This document shows positions 12,733 to 26,265 of a stretch of 64,000 bases of DNA, in pieces. The DNA comes from Candidula unifasciata. Lineage: Eukaryota; Mollusca; Gastropoda; Stylommatophora; Geomitridae. Position 1 is the first letter of the stretch. Each line of letters opens with the position of its first letter. The stretch is from NCBI GenBank assembly GCA_905116865.2, contig CAJHNH020005011.1:124001-188000 (forward strand), read 5' to 3'. Below the pieces are notes generated by a model, which saw only the letters and a program-made list of their open reading frames with translations, ran no database searches and was not told the origin of the DNA. The translations under genes were made by a program, and so were the position numbers.

Positions 12733-13796
12733 ATGGGATCGGATATGTTTGGTTGAAACGGACGCAAGCCACACACACGCTTGTCGTGATGTCAAGTTTT
12801 CCTGAAAACGAAACACTTTTAGCAAACAACACAAACTCGTCGACCTGATTCAAGTCAGCAAATACTTCTCTGTGACCAGCGACACAGTGCTTAACCTAGA
12901 TCTCTCTCAAACACACACCGCACATACAAACACACGCGTAGACCCACCCCTGGGCCTATCCTTCTTGTCGTTTTGTCGCCCGGTGTATCGTTTGGGGGTT
13001 TCCAAGAGCACTTGTGTGCCTGCCGGTTGCCTTAGTTTGTAGTGAATTGCCTACGGGCGACAAGCAAGGCTTGATCCCCGCTTGTGGAAATATGCCGGTG
13101 ATTCATGCATAACTGTGCCCCAATCGTTGTCAGTGTGTTATCTGAAACTGTCTAACCGCCCCAACACCGACTGACACCTGGAGAGAAGGATCACCGTACT
13201 TGAGGACATCGTTTCAAGTTTGCGGCTGTAAGATATTTCTGCAGGACTGTATCGTGGTGTAGGGCCGCCTCACGGAATTATGTGGATGTACCTGTGGTGC
13301 CTCTCGTGTTTACAATCGTGTGTGCTTGGAGGCACTTGTTGCCAGTGTTAGACTCTTTTTGTGTGTCTGGTTTCACTTGCACGTAGTTGATGTTTGAACA
13401 ACCAAGTCTCAAGAATAGAGAGTGCATAAACACAATGTTATTTTTATTCATGATAGAACAAATAACTACCATACTTGATTATTCTATACCTAGTATATGT
13501 AATAATTAATATAGAGTATATAATAGACTATTCTATACTTTGTTGAGTATACATAATGCTATAGACTACTGTGTTGAAGATGTCTATAATATAGAGTAGG
13601 TAATCACTAGAGTGAATTATTCGAAGTTGGATTATTCAAAGCCTGGTAAGTCTGTGTGTTTCTCCTCACTACTAGAAGTGAGAGAAACACCGACAAGTCA
13701 GACATCTTGTCCACTGAGTGGACATGGAGAACTGACCGCCACCGCCTACCACTCGGTATGGGTTTGCTAAATGAATGAATGAGTCAGTCTAGAGTT
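12733..13796. other. Unique sequence with an AT-rich tract
   Basis: Mostly non-repetitive. About 13470-13640 is very AT-rich and made of loosely repeated TATA/ATAGACTATTCTATA motifs. An inverted stretch GTTTCTCCTCACT...AGTGAGAGAAAC lies near 13657-13690. No gene was recognised. Confidence 0.5.
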
Positions 13797-13880
13797 GACA
13801 TCACGGCACTCGGGTCATTCCCGCACGTGTTTCGTCTCCTCTCTCAGGATCCAACAAAGCGCTAATAGAAGCTACAAGTT
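13797..13880 (-). mobile_element. Dispersed retroposon-like fragment, copy 1
   Basis: The stretch with GACATCACGGCACTCGGG and following bases matches the same family seen at 14793 and 38584. On its plus-strand left edge is a GAAT-type simple tail (TGAATGAATGAGT), consistent with the 3' end of a minus-strand retroposon. Only the 3' portion is recognisable and the right border is uncertain. Confidence 0.55.
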
Positions 13881-14792
13881 GAACCTAAACGACCTTTTCG
13901 CTGCGCACTTTCTGGGATCAACTGGACAGTACAGTATAACAGAGAATTCAATAATTGAATGACCAATTAACGTGTTGGGGGGGGGGGGGTGTGCAGTGTA
14001 CATTCTATAGATATTCAATACTGAAAAGGGGGGGGGGGGCATTGGAGGACTTTAATGGTTGCAACTTGTAGTATTAGCATACCGACTCTTCGTTGGCTGT
14101 TGAAGAAGGGGTCGGAGCATGTATGGGAATGTCCTGCGTGCAGTGATGTTATTTGTTAATTCATTCATTCAATCTTTGACGAATTTGCCTTACACCCAAT
14201 ACATTTGCTGGTCGCTGTTTGAGGCTGGGTTGAATGAAAGCCGAGGGTAGTCCATGAAGCGGAAGAAGGACTGAGTTTACTTGGGGCTGACTGTAATGGG
14301 AAGGGTGTTCAGTAAAGGACTTGTCTCATGATGATGATGAAAAAGAAGCCAATACAGTACCACAAGATTTAAACCGCCTGCCTCGCGCTCTTAAGGTCGT
14401 GGTTCGTTTCGTAGATAAGTCATTGGGTTCACGCGCGCAGTTTTACGGAAATCGCCGATGATCGTAGCTGGAGTTTTGGAGATCAAGCTTTGTTTGACAC
14501 CCCCAATAGGCGACTAGCCCTTCTGTGGAGAGAGACCAAATAGAATAACCCAGTGTAGTGAAGTCGCCCCTCTAGGATTTTACTATAACTTGAAACATCT
14601 TCTGAATCTCACTTAGCTACCTCACATGATTATTTTAGAGGCTGGTACCATAGGTCAGTGGAGCTTCCGGTGAATTCCTGGATTCATAGTCGCGAGCAAT
14701 TAGAGCGTACCGTGAAAATATCAGGTCAGGTTTTTGTGTTCACTAAACAGGCTTTTAGTGTTGTCATTCTAAAGTATTGTTGAATGTTGAAT
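13881..14792. other. Unique sequence with two poly-G runs
   Basis: Poly-G runs occur at about 13977-13990 and 14028-14039. The segment 14155-14345 contains CATTCATTCA and ATGATGATGA tracts that could be retroposon tails, but no element body could be recognised. Nothing coding was seen. Confidence 0.45.
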
Positions 14793-14905
14793 TAAGGATC
14801 GACATCACAGCACTCGGGACCCTCCCATGAGTGCTGTCCCCATCTTCAGTAGCAAGCAAAGAGTTCCAGTTGTAATGGCACCATTATCAATCTAAAGTAA
14901 ATGGA
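14793..14905 (-). mobile_element. Dispersed retroposon-like fragment, copy 2
   Basis: Contains GACATCACAGCACTCGGG, GTGCTGTCCCCATCTTCAGT and AAAGAGTTCC, matching the element at 38584-38812 base for base over most of 100 bp. Orientation follows that copy, whose simple tail is on the plus-strand left. It is truncated relative to the 38584 copy. Confidence 0.7.
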
Positions 14906-15899
14906 ATATAACAAATAGAGACCTGAGAAAATGTTGCGTGCATACAAAAGATAGGCTTCATACACTCATTTAATTAGATGTGATTCTCAGGGAAATCTAA
15001 AATTACTGTGCTGTCATTAACAGTGAGTTCCTAGAGCTAGTGATGTCCTACGTTCCTCAGTGATGACTTCCAACTTGTGTGATCACTTCCTGATTTATTG
15101 GAACGTTTTAAAAGGCCAGGTTTTGTTTGGCGTTGGTTGTTCGCCATATTTGAGGTCGGATTCTATTTCGGTTGTTGATTAAATGGAGCCCAGCTTACTT
15201 GTGTGTGGAATACCGTTTGTGTGAGCACGTTCCTCTGTGAATGGAACCCACGTGCAGTGCCCAGAGACGCCCGGATGTAATGGTCCGCCAGTCAGGGACC
15301 TGTAGCAGGGGGGAGGAGGTTGTCTGATCACAAAATCAATACCAGATACTTGTGGCTGGGGGTCAGAGGTCATGTTCCAGAGTTAGGATAAGCAACTAGC
15401 CACAGAAAGCTATGTACTCAAGTGTACTCAACTTGGCCGAGGTAAGAGTCATTTAAGGCAAACTTCTGAACCTGAGTGTAACTTAGTTACAAGTTTCCTA
15501 GTTACAAATGTGTGTTCTGCTTGTGTAAAATTCTGTCTGTATGTCCTTCTGCATGTATTCACGTCTCTGCCTACCCACCTGTCTCTCTGTTATTGGTTTA
15601 TGTTTCTCTATGTCTTTGTGGTGAATGTTATCCTTGACGTAGGCCCACGGTGCCAGCTTGGCTGCCCACCATTTGATAGCTTGCCGACTAAACAAAGTCA
15701 GCTTGCAAATTCTTGCGAGGTCGTCACAACATTTGCTGTCTGTGATTTACCTAGGTGATTTTTACCTACACTAGCTTGCTATTGAGACGAGACCGAGAAT
15801 TCCAAAGAGATGTATAAATCCTGTCCTGGTTTACTTGACTTTCTGCTGGACAGTCTTGCAAGGATTCTTGCGAGGATTGTTATAAATCCAGTTGTTACC
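14906..15899. other. Unique sequence, nothing recognised
   Basis: Non-repetitive DNA up to the 34-bp array. Overlapping small frames near 15500-15750 on both strands have no recognisable domain. Confidence 0.5.
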
Positions 15900-18800
15900 C
15901 AGTACTGCACATTATATACCGTGATTAGTTTAGCCAGTACTGCACACTCTATGAATTAGTTAGCAGTACGCACAATAGATGCCGTGATTAGTTGACAATA
16001 GATGCCATGATTAGTTAGACAGTACTGCACAATAGATGCCATGATTAGTTACTGCACAATAGATCCAGTGACTGCACAATAGATGCCATGATTAGTTAGC
16101 CAGTACTGCACAATAGATGCCGTGATTAGTTAGCCAGTACTGCACACTATATGCCATGATTAGTTAGCCAGTACTGCACAATAGATGCCATGATTAGTTA
16201 GCCAGTACTGCACAATAGATGCCATGATTAGTTAGCCAGTACTGCACACTAGATGCCGTGATGTTGCACACTAGCCACACAATGATGCCATGATTAGTTA
16301 GCCAGTACTGCACACTAGATGCCGTGATAGTAGTTAGCCTGCACAGTGCCACTTAGTTAGCACACTGTATGCACTGTATGATTAGTTAGTACTGCACACT
16401 AGCCATGATTAGTTAGCCAGTACTGCACAATAGATGCCGTGATTAGTTAGCCAGTACTGCACACTAGATGCCAATAGATGCCATGATTAGACTGCACAAT
16501 AGATGCCATGATTAGTTAGCCAGTACTGCACACTATATGCCATGATTAGTTAGCCAGTACTGCACACTGTATACCGTGATTAGTTAGCCAGTACTGCACA
16601 CTATATACCGTGATTAGTTAGCCAGTACTGCACACTATATACCGTGATTAGTTAGCCAGTACTGCACACTAGATGCCGTGATTAGTTAGCCAGTACTGCA
16701 CAATAGATGCCATGATTAGTTAGCCAGTACTGCACACTATATGCCATGATTAGTTAGCCAGTGATTAGATTAGTTAGCCAGTACTGCTGCCACATTAGTT
16801 AGCCAGTATGCACACTAGATGCCATGATTAGTTAGCCAGTACTGCACACTAGATGCCATGATTAGTTAGCCAGTACTGCACATTAGTTAGCCAGTACTGC
16901 ACAATAGATGCCATGATTAGTTAGCCAGTACTGCACACTATATGCCATGATTAGTTAGCCAGTACTGCACACTATATGCCATGATTAGTTAGCCAGTACT
17001 GCACACTAGTTATGCCATGATTAGTTAGCCACTGCACACTACCGTGCAGTTAGCCAGTACTACAATAGATGCCATGATTAGTTAGCCAGTACTGCACAAT
17101 AGATGCCATGATTAGTTAGCCAGTACTGCACACTAGATGCCATGATTAGTTAGCCAGTACTGCACAATAGATGCCATGATTAGTTAGCCAGTACTGCACA
17201 CTATATGCCATGATTAGTTAGCCAGTACTGCACACTATATGCCATGATTAGTTAGCCAGTACTGCACACTAGATGCCATGATTAGTTAGCCAGTACTGCA
17301 CACTAGATGCCATGATTAGTTAGCCAGTACTGCACACTATATGCCATGATTAGTTAGCCAGTACTGCACACTAGATGCCATGATTAGTTAGCCAGTACTG
17401 CACACTATATGCCATGATTAGCCAGTTAGCCAGTACTGCACCACTAGATGCCATGATTAGTTAGCCAGTACTGCACACAGATATGATGCCATGATTAGTT
17501 AGCCAGTACTGCACACTAGATGCCATGATTAGTTAGCCAGTACTGCACAATAGATGCCATGATTAGTTAGCCAGTACTGCACAATAGATGCCATGATTAG
17601 TTAGCCAGTACTGCACACTAGATGCCATGATTAGTTAGCCAGTACTGCACACTATATGCCATGATTAGTTAGCCAGTACTGCACAATAGATGCCATGATT
17701 AGTTAGCCAGTACTGCACAATAGATGCCATGATTAGTTAGCCAGTACTGCACACTAGATGCCATGATTAGTTAGCCAGTACTGCACAATAGATGCCATGA
17801 TTAGTTAGCCAGTACTGCACACTATATGCCATGATTAGTTAGCCAGTACTGCACACTATATGCCATGATTAGTTAGCCAGTACTGCACACTATATGCCAT
17901 GATTAGTTAGCCAGTACTGCACACTATATGCCATGATTAGTTAGCCAGTACTGCACACTATATGCCATGATTAGTTAGCCAGTACTGCACACTATATGCC
18001 ATGATTAGTTAGCCAGTACTGCACACTATATGCCATGATTAGTTAGCCAGTACTGCACAATAGATGCCATGATTAGTTAGCCAGTACTGCACACTATATG
18101 CCATGATTAGTTAGCCAGTACTGCACAATAGATGCCATGATTAGTTAGCCAGTACTGCACACTATATGCCATGATTAGTTAGCCAGTACTGCACACTATA
18201 TGCCATGATTAGTTAGCCAGTACTGCACAATAGATGCCATGATTAGTTAGCCAGTACTGCACAATAGATGCCATGATTAGTTAGCCAGTACTGCACAATA
18301 GATGCCATGATTAGTTAGCCAGTACTGCACAATAGATGCCATGATTAGTTAGCCATGCATTATGCCATTTAGTTAGCCAGTACTGCACAATAGATGCCAT
18401 GATTAGCCATGATTAGTTAGTTAGCCAGTACTGCACAATAGATGCCATGATTAGTTAGCCAGTACTGCACAATAGATGCCATGATTAGTTAGCCAGTACT
18501 GCACAATAGATGCCATGATTAGTTAGCCAGTACTGCACAATAGATGCCATGATTAGTTAGCCAGTACTGCACAATAGATGCCATGATTAGTTAGCCAGTA
18601 CTGCACAATAGATGCCATGATTAGTTAGCCATTAGTAGCCAGTACTGCACAATAGATGCCATGATTAGTTAGCCAGTACTGCACAATAGATGCCATGATT
18701 AGTTAGCCAGTATGCTACACTAGATGCCATGATTAGTTAGCCAGTACTGCACAATAGATGCCATGATTAGTTAGCCAGTACAGCACAATAGATGCCATGA

Positions 18801-19024
18801 TTAGTTAGCCAGTACTGCACACTATATGCCATGATTAGTTAGCCAGTACTGCACACTATATGCCATGATTAGTTAGCCAGTACTGCACAATAGATGCCAT
18901 GATTAGTTAGCCAGTACTGCACAATAGATGCCATGATTAGTTAGCCAGTACTGCACACTATATGCCGTGATTAGTTAGCCAGTACAGCACACTATATGCC
19001 ATGATTAGTTAGCCAGTACAGCAC
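15900..19024. repeat. 34-bp minisatellite, about 90 copies
   Basis: Units of 34 bp carry ATGCCATGATTAGTTAGCC and AGTACTGCACAATAG, with a common ACACTATAT/ACACTAGAT variant at the junction. The left third (15900-17060) contains many shortened, scrambled units (for example 16255-16400, 16755-16800 and 17025-17060). The right two thirds are very uniform. The disorder could be biological decay or consensus error. Confidence 0.97.
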
Positions 19025-19225
19025 ATATTTTACTATGATGACTACAGTTGATGTGTCACTTGTATCCACCACAATCAAATCTTTCATACAGACCAGCGCA
19101 CTATAAGTCTCTGGTCTTAAACCTGGCAAATATTTGAATACAGAAGTTCCCTCGCCCCGCCCCTCGCAGGAGAAAGCCACCGAAGCCCAGGCCGTGTTTA
19201 CCGGATTATCCCCAGAATGCAAGTA
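19025..19225. other. Unique spacer between arrays
   Basis: About 200 bp of non-repetitive DNA. A minus-strand open frame overlaps it but shows no motif. Confidence 0.4.
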
Positions 19226-19360
19226 GCTGTACGCTACACACTGTCACTGTAACGCTACACACTGTCACTGTATTGCTACATACTGTCACTGTAACGCTAC
19301 ACACTGTCACTGTAACCCTACACACTGTCACTGTATTGCTACATACTGTCACTGTGTGGC
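19226..19360. repeat. 21-bp tandem repeat, about 6 copies
   Basis: Units contain ACGCTACACACTGTCACTGTA with a TTGCTACATACTGTCACTGTA variant. The last copies decay into unique DNA. Confidence 0.9.
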
Positions 19361-19838
19361 AGTATGCTACTGCTGTCTGTTTTTATGTCTCGTCTATTGT
19401 GAGCTCTCTTGTCATTCCGTCTCGTTGTTTTATTTCTGTCATTAGCTCTCCGATTTTTCCGTCTCTTTAAAACTAAATATTTGTTTCGAGGCTCTAGCTA
19501 ACCGGTAGTCCACATACGGGCCTCACATGGAGCAGGGGCGGCCATGTGGATGCGGCTCCAGAGGCAGCCCTCATCTTGTTAAGGCTTTGACGCTTTCTTG
19601 GTGTCACACACAGAGATTAGTGACTGATTACCTAATGTGGGGCTGCACCTAGAACAGAGTCTGTCCTTAAGGCAACCCAAAGCAATTTTCTAAATGATGT
19701 CTGTCTGCGGAAAGGCGTTGTCTTATCTGGGATTGGCCTCATTTTGACAGTGACGGCAGTCGGAAGATCTGTCATGTAGTTTGTATCAAAGATCCGGTTT
19801 CCTGGCCACTGGTTTGCTGGAAGTGTATGGACATATGT
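19361..19838. other. Unique sequence, nothing recognised
   Basis: About 480 bp without repeats or coding signal before the 25-bp array. Confidence 0.45.
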
Positions 19839-21210
19839 TGACCACACAGTCCACACTCACTGGGCATCACAAAGTCCACACTCACTGGGCATCACAAAGT
19901 CCACACTCACTGGGCATCACACAGTCCACACTCACTGGGCATCACAAAGTCCACACTCACTGGGCATCACACAGTCCACACTCACTGGGCATCACAAAGT
20001 CCACAGTCACTGGGCATCACACAGTCCACACTCACTGGGCATCACACAGTCCACACTCACTGGGCATCACAAAGTCCACACTCACTGGGCATCACACAGT
20101 CCACACTCACTGGGCATCACAAAGTCCACACTCACTGGGCATCACACAGTCCACACTCACTGGGCATCACAAAGTCCACACTCACTGGGCATCACACAGT
20201 CCACACTCACTGGGCATCACACAGTCCACACTCACTGGGCATCACAAAGTCCACACTCACTGGGCATCACACAGTCCACACTCACTGGGCATCACAAAGT
20301 CCACACTCACTGGGCATCACAAAGTCTACAGTCACTGGGCATCACAAAGTCCACAGTCACTGGGCATCACACAGTCCACACTCACTGGGCATCACAAAGT
20401 CCACACTCACTGGGCATCACACAGTCCACACTCACTGGGCATCACAAAGTCCACACTCACTGGGCATCACACAGTCCACACTCACTGGGCATCACAAAGT
20501 CCACACTCACTGGGCATCACACAGTCCACACTCACTGGGCATCACACAGTCCACACTCACTGGGCATCACAAAGTCCACACTCACTGGGCATCACACAGT
20601 CCACACTCACTGGGCATCACAAAGTCCACACTCACTGGGCATCACACAGTCCACACTCACTGGGCATCACACAGTCCACACTCACTGGGCATCACAAAGT
20701 CCACACTCACTGGGCATCACACAGTCCACACTCACTGGGCATCACAAAGTCCACACTCACTGGGCATCACAAAGTCCACACTCACTGGGCATCACACAGT
20801 CCACAGTCACTGGGCATCACACAGTCCACACTCACTGGGCATCACAAAGTCCACAGTCACTGGGCATCACACAGTCACTAGGCATCACAAAGTCCACACT
20901 CACTGGGCATCACAAAGTCCACACTCACTGGGCATCACAAAGTCCACAGTCACTGGGCATCACACAGTCACTAGGCATCACAAAGTCCACACTCACTGGG
21001 CATCACAAAGTCCACACTCACTGGGCATCACAAAGTCCACAGTCACTGGGCATCACAAAGTCCACAGTCACTGGGCATCACAAAGTCCACACTCACTGGG
21101 CATCACACAGTCCACACTCACGGGGCATCACACAGTCCACACTCACTGGGCATCACACAGTCCACACTCACTAGGCATCACAAAGTCCACAGTCATTGGG
21201 CATCACAATT
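19839..21210. repeat. 25-bp minisatellite, about 55 copies
   Basis: Units of 25 bp read CAGTCCACACTCACTGGGCATCA, with the junction alternating between CACAGTCC and CAAAGTCC and rarer CACAGTCAC variants. The alternation makes 50-bp dimers over much of the array. Three units make 75 bp, so a frame stays open over 1.1 kb (19781-20881) as a His/Ser/Thr-rich artefact. Confidence 0.97.
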
Positions 21211-21660
21211 CAGAATCAATTCTGTTCAGACATTCCTGGCGTTCAAAGTCCTCCTTTAATGTCGAATACCAGATGCTCTTGATTACCAGTATGTTCGCAA
21301 ATGTCTCACCAGCGATGCGAGTGGTGGGTGTTCAGTTACAATTATCACTAGAATTTAACGTGGTCAGGGGAAATCTTACGTTGTACATTTTTTATTCTAA
21401 TCCACGAAACACGCCAACACATTGAAGATCGTGACCAGATTTGCCCGTGTTCAATACAACATCATGTCGATATTCAGTCATCAGACAGCACTTGTATCAA
21501 GACGCGATTAGATGTGCAGTACTCCCAGTTATTAGGAGCCAGGAATAAAGTCATGGTGGTTTAGTTGGAGAAACCTTTTGTTTGAGGCTTTTGATGAGAT
21601 TATCGTCCTCATTGGTAGGAGAAACGTGCTATTACGCATTTGACAAGAATATGTTCTCAT
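21211..21660. other. Unique sequence, nothing recognised
   Basis: About 450 bp of non-repetitive DNA between two arrays; no coding signal. Confidence 0.45.
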
Positions 21661-22672
21661 CTGGAGTCGTAATTGTGTCTGAAGGTGTGTGTGGCGTGTC
21701 TGGAGGTGTGTTTTGTAGTTGTGTCTGGAGGTGTGTGTGAAGGTTGTGTCTGGGAAGGTGTGTGTTGCAGTTGTGTCTGGAGGTGTGTGTGGCGTGTCTG
21801 GAGGTGTGTGTGAAGGTTGTGTCTGGAGGTGTGTGTGGCATGTCTGGAGGTGTGTGTGGCGTGTCTGGAGGTGTGTGTGGAGGTTGTGTCTGTGAAGGTG
21901 TGTGTTGCAGTTGTGACTGGAGGTGTGTGTGTGGCGTGTCTGAAGATGTGTGTGGCGTGTCTGGAGGTGTGTGTGTAGCGTGTCTGGAGGTGTGTGTGGC
22001 GTGTCTGGAGGTGTGTGTGGCGTGCCTGGAGGTGTGTGTGGCGTGTCTGGAGGTGTGTGTGGCGTGTCTGGAGGTGTGTGTGGCGTGTCTGGAGGTGTGT
22101 GTGTGTGGCGTGTCTTCAGGTGTGTGTGTGTGGCGTGTCTGAAGGTGTGTGTGGAAGTTGTGTCTGTGAAGGTGTGTGTTGCAGTTGTGTCTGGAGGTGT
22201 GTGTGGCTTTCTGGAGGTGTGTTTGGCGTGTCGGGAGGTGTGTGTGGCGTGTCTGGAGGTGTGTGTGGCGTGTCTGGAGGTGTGTGTGGAGGTTGTGTCT
22301 GTGGAGGTGTGTGTGGAGGTTGTGTCTGTGAAGGTGTGTGTTGCAGTTGTGACTGGAGGTGTGTGTGTGTGGCGTGTCTGGAGGTGTGTGTGGCGTGTCT
22401 GGAGGTGTGTGTGGCGTGTCTGGAGGTGTGTGTGTGTGTGGCGTGTCTGGAGGTGTGTGTGGCGTGTCTGGAGGTGTGTGTGGCGTGTCTGGAAGTGTGG
22501 GTGGCGTGTCTGGAGGTGTGGGTGGCGTGTCTGGAGGTGTGGGTAGCGTGTCTGGAGGTGTGGGTGGCGTGTCTGGAGGTGTGTGTGTGTGGCGTGTCTG
22601 GAGGTGTGTGTGGCTTGTCTTGAGGTTTGTGTGGCATGTCTGAAGGTGTGTGTGGCTTGTCTGGTGTGACTG
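21661..22672. repeat. GT-rich minisatellite, 21-bp unit
   Basis: Units of 21 bp of the type GTGTCTGGAGGTGTGTGTGGC, with longer GTGT variants and interspersed segments carrying AGGTTGTGTCTGTGAAGG and TTGCAGTTGTGACTGG. The plus strand is almost free of long A or C runs, so strands are strongly asymmetric. Because the unit is a multiple of three, several frames are open on both strands (Cys/Val/Gly-rich on plus, Thr/Pro/His-rich on minus). Confidence 0.96.
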
Positions 22673-23484
22673 TGTGCCCGACAAGGGTGCCACGCCGAAA
22701 AAAATGTTAGAACCGCTGGCCTAGACTAACACTTAAAGTGTTTTTAAATTGCCTTTGTCCGTAATGCGTACCGCTAGAAAGTGTTGCACAGTGAAACGTT
22801 CCCACGGTAGTCTTCACATATAACCGTCTCCCCACACTACTGCGACATTCCCTGAATACTCTCCACAGTACTTCTGCATACATGTGTAGTGTCCGGGTCG
22901 GCCCGTTGATCTCCCAGCAATCAAACGCAGTTATAAATCCGAACACGGCTTGCAGGTTGTCATCTGACTGTCATAGCTTCCACAAATATGATCTGCGTTT
23001 GTGAATCATGAAAACACTGTAAACACAAAGCAAGAATCAGTGACCAAATAAAAACAACACGTCTGTTGTTACACTGTGCAACTCACCACGGATATTTCTA
23101 ATTAACCACGTAGCCGTTTTATCTTTTTCAGTTGCCACTGCTTCCGCCAATATAATAATCGTCTAAATTATGGTCTGTAAAAAGAATATTTCTGCGAAAC
23201 TGAAACATGACGTTCTTTTACAATAGCTAGGGATCTAAAATTAAGTAGAGAAATTGTAAGTAGATACCCGGATATTGTTTACAGGAGAATTAAACTCGAA
23301 AAGTTAGTGACAGCTGGAAAATGTGATTTTAAAACGGGTACGGAAAAGATGGGGAGATAAATACTCGGCATCAGATTCAAAACAGAAGAACATGGACTGA
23401 TGCGAGAGTTGTGTTAGCGTGTCAGACCTGCTTTGATGACACTGCACACGGACATGATAATGAAACAGACATACGTAAACGGCA
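22673..23484. other. Unique sequence, nothing recognised
   Basis: About 800 bp of non-repetitive, moderately AT-rich DNA. I searched by eye for kinase-type exons belonging to the downstream DAPK1 gene and found none. Confidence 0.5.
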
Positions 23485-26265
23485 GACAGACACCAGGTGT
23501 ATGGGACCTGTAGTGGCAGACATACACCAGGTGTATGGGACCTGTAGTTGCAGACACCAGGTGTATGAGAACTGTAGTGACAGACAGACACCAGGTGTAT
23601 GAGAACTGTAGTGACAGACAGACACCAGGTGTATGAGAACTGTAGTGACAGACAGACACCAGGTGTATGAGAACTGTAGTGACAGACAGACACCAGGTGT
23701 ATGGGACCTGTAGTGGCAGACAGACACCAGGTGTATGAGAACTGTAGTGACAGACAGACACCAGGTGTATGGGACCTGTAGTGGCAGACAGACACCAGAT
23801 GTATGGGACCTGTAGTGACAGACACCAGGTGTATGGGACCTGTAGTTGCAGACAGACACCAGGTGTATGGGACCTGTAGTGGCAGACAGACACCAGGTTT
23901 ATGGGACCTGTAGTGGCAGACACCAGGTGTATGGGACCTGTAGTGACAGACACCAGGTGTATGGGACCTGTAGTGACAGACACCAGGTGTATGGGACCTG
24001 TAGTGGCTGACAGACACCAGGTGTATGGGACCTGTAGTGGCAGACAGACACCAGGTGTATAGGACCTGTGGTGACAGACACCAGGTGTATGGGACCTGTA
24101 GTGGCTGACAGACACCAGGTGTATAGGACCTGTAGTGACAGACACCAGGTGTATGGGACCTGTAGTGGCAGACAGACACCAGGTGTATGGGACCTGTAGT
24201 GGCAGACAGACACCAGGTGTATGGGACCTGTAGTGGCAGACAGACACCAGGTGTATGGGACCTGTAGTGGCAGACAGACACCAGGTGTATGGGACCTGTA
24301 GTGACAGACACCAGGTGTATGGGACCTGTAGTGACAGACAGACACCAGGTGTATGGGACCTGTAGTGGCAGACAGACACCAGGTGTATGGGACCTGTAGT
24401 GACAGACAGACACCAGGTGTATGGGACCTGTAGTGGCAGACAGACACCAGGTGTATGGGACCTGTAGTGGACAGACAGGTGTACAGTGGCAAACAGACAC
24501 CCAGGTGTATGGGACACTGTAGTGGCAGACAGACACCAGGTGTATGGGACCTGTAGTGGCAGACAGACACCAGGTGTATGGGACCTGTAGTGGAGACACC
24601 AGGTGTATGGGACCTGTAGTGGCAGACAGACCCAGGTGTATGGGACCTGTAGTGACAGACACACCAGGTGTATAGGGACCTGTAGTGACAGACACCAGGT
24701 GTATGGGACCTGTAGTGGCAGACAGGACACCAGGTGTATGGGACCGTAGACAGACACCAGGTGTATGGGACCTGTAGTGGCAGACACCAGGTTTATGGGA
24801 CCTGTAGTGGCAGACACCAGGTGTATGGGACCTGTAGTGACAGACAGACACCAGGTGTATGGGACCTGTAGTGGCAGACAGACACCAGGTGTATAGGACC
24901 TGTAGTGGCAGACAGACACCAGGTGTATAGGACCTGTAGTGGCAGACAGACACCAGGTGTATGGGACCTGTAGTGGCAGACAGACACCACCAGGGTGTAT
25001 GGGACCTGTAGTGGCAGACAGACACCAGGTGTATGGGACCTGTAGTGGCAGACAGACACCAGGTGTATAGGACCTGTAGTGGCAGACAGACACCAGGTGT
25101 ATGGGACCTGTAGTGGCAGACAGACACCAGGTGTATGGGACCTGTAGTGGCAGACAGACACCAGGTGTATAGGACCTGTAGTGGCAGACAGACACCAGGT
25201 GTATAGGACCTGTAGTGACAGACACCAGGTGTATGAGAACTGTAGTGGCAGACAGACACCAGGTGTATAGGACCTGTAGTGACAGACACCAGGTGTATGG
25301 GACCTGTAGTGGCAGACAGACACCAGGTGTATAGGACCTGTAGTGACAGACACCAGGTGTATAGGACCTGTAGTGACAGACACCAGGTGTATGGGACCTG
25401 TAGTGGCTGACAGACATCAGGTGTATAGGACCTGTAGTGGCAGACACCAGGTTATGGGACCTGTAGTGGCAGACAGACACCAGGTGTATGGGACCTGTAG
25501 TGACAGACACCAGGTGTATGGGACCTGTAGTGGCAGACAGACACCAGGTGTATAGGACCTGTAGTGACAGACACCAGGTGTATGGGACCTGTAGTGGCAG
25601 ACAGACACCAGGTGTATGGGACCTGTAGTGGCAGACAGACACCAGGTGTATGGGACCTGTAGTGACAGACACCAGGTGTATGGGACCTGTAGTGACAGAC
25701 ACCAGGTGTATGAGACCTGTAGTGGCTGACAGACACCAGGTGTATGAGACCTGTAGTGACAGACAGACACCAGGTGTATGGGACCTGTAGTGGCAGACAG
25801 ACACCAGGTGTATGGGACCTGTAGTGACAGACAGACACCAGGTGTATGGGACCTGTAGTGACAGACAGACACCAGGTGTATGGGACCTGTAGTGGCAGAC
25901 AGACATCAGGTGTATGGGACCTGTAGTGGCAGACACCAGGTGTATGGGACCTGTAGTGACAGACAGACACCAGGTGTATGGGACCTGTAGTGGCAGACAG
26001 ACACCAGGTGTATGAGACCTGTAGTGGCTGACAGACACCAGGTGTATGAGACCTGTAGTGGCTGACAGACACCAGGTGTATAGGACCTGTAGTGGCAGAC
26101 AGACACCAGGTGTATAGGACCTGTAGTGGCAGACAGACACCAGGTGTATGGGACCTGTAGTGGCTGACAGACACCAGGTGTATAGGACCTGTAGTGGCAG
26201 ACAGACACCAGGTGTGTGGGACCTGTAGTGGTAGACAGACACCAGGTGTGTGGGACCTGTAGTGG
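23485..26265. repeat. 30/34-bp minisatellite, about 84 copies
   Basis: The unit is ACCAGGTGTATGGGACCTGT followed by AGTGGCAGACAGAC. Copies come in two lengths, 34 bp with CAGACAGACACC and 30 bp with one GACA lost. Point variants are GGGACC/GAGAAC/TAGGACC and TGGCAG/TGACAG/TGGCTG. The segment 24470-24760 is disordered, with small indels. The minus strand has a 967-codon open frame because neither unit length nor composition creates stops; it is not a gene. Confidence 0.97.

Noticed and set aside
19781..20881. 366-codon His/Ser/Thr repeat frame
   Set aside because: Generated by three 25-bp units per 75 bp; no other coding evidence.
21632..22693. Cys/Val/Gly-rich plus frames and Thr/Pro/His-rich minus frames, resembling secreted cysteine-rich or proline-rich proteins
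   Set aside because: Both strands are open in several frames over a GT-rich 21-bp array, the pattern expected of simple repeats.
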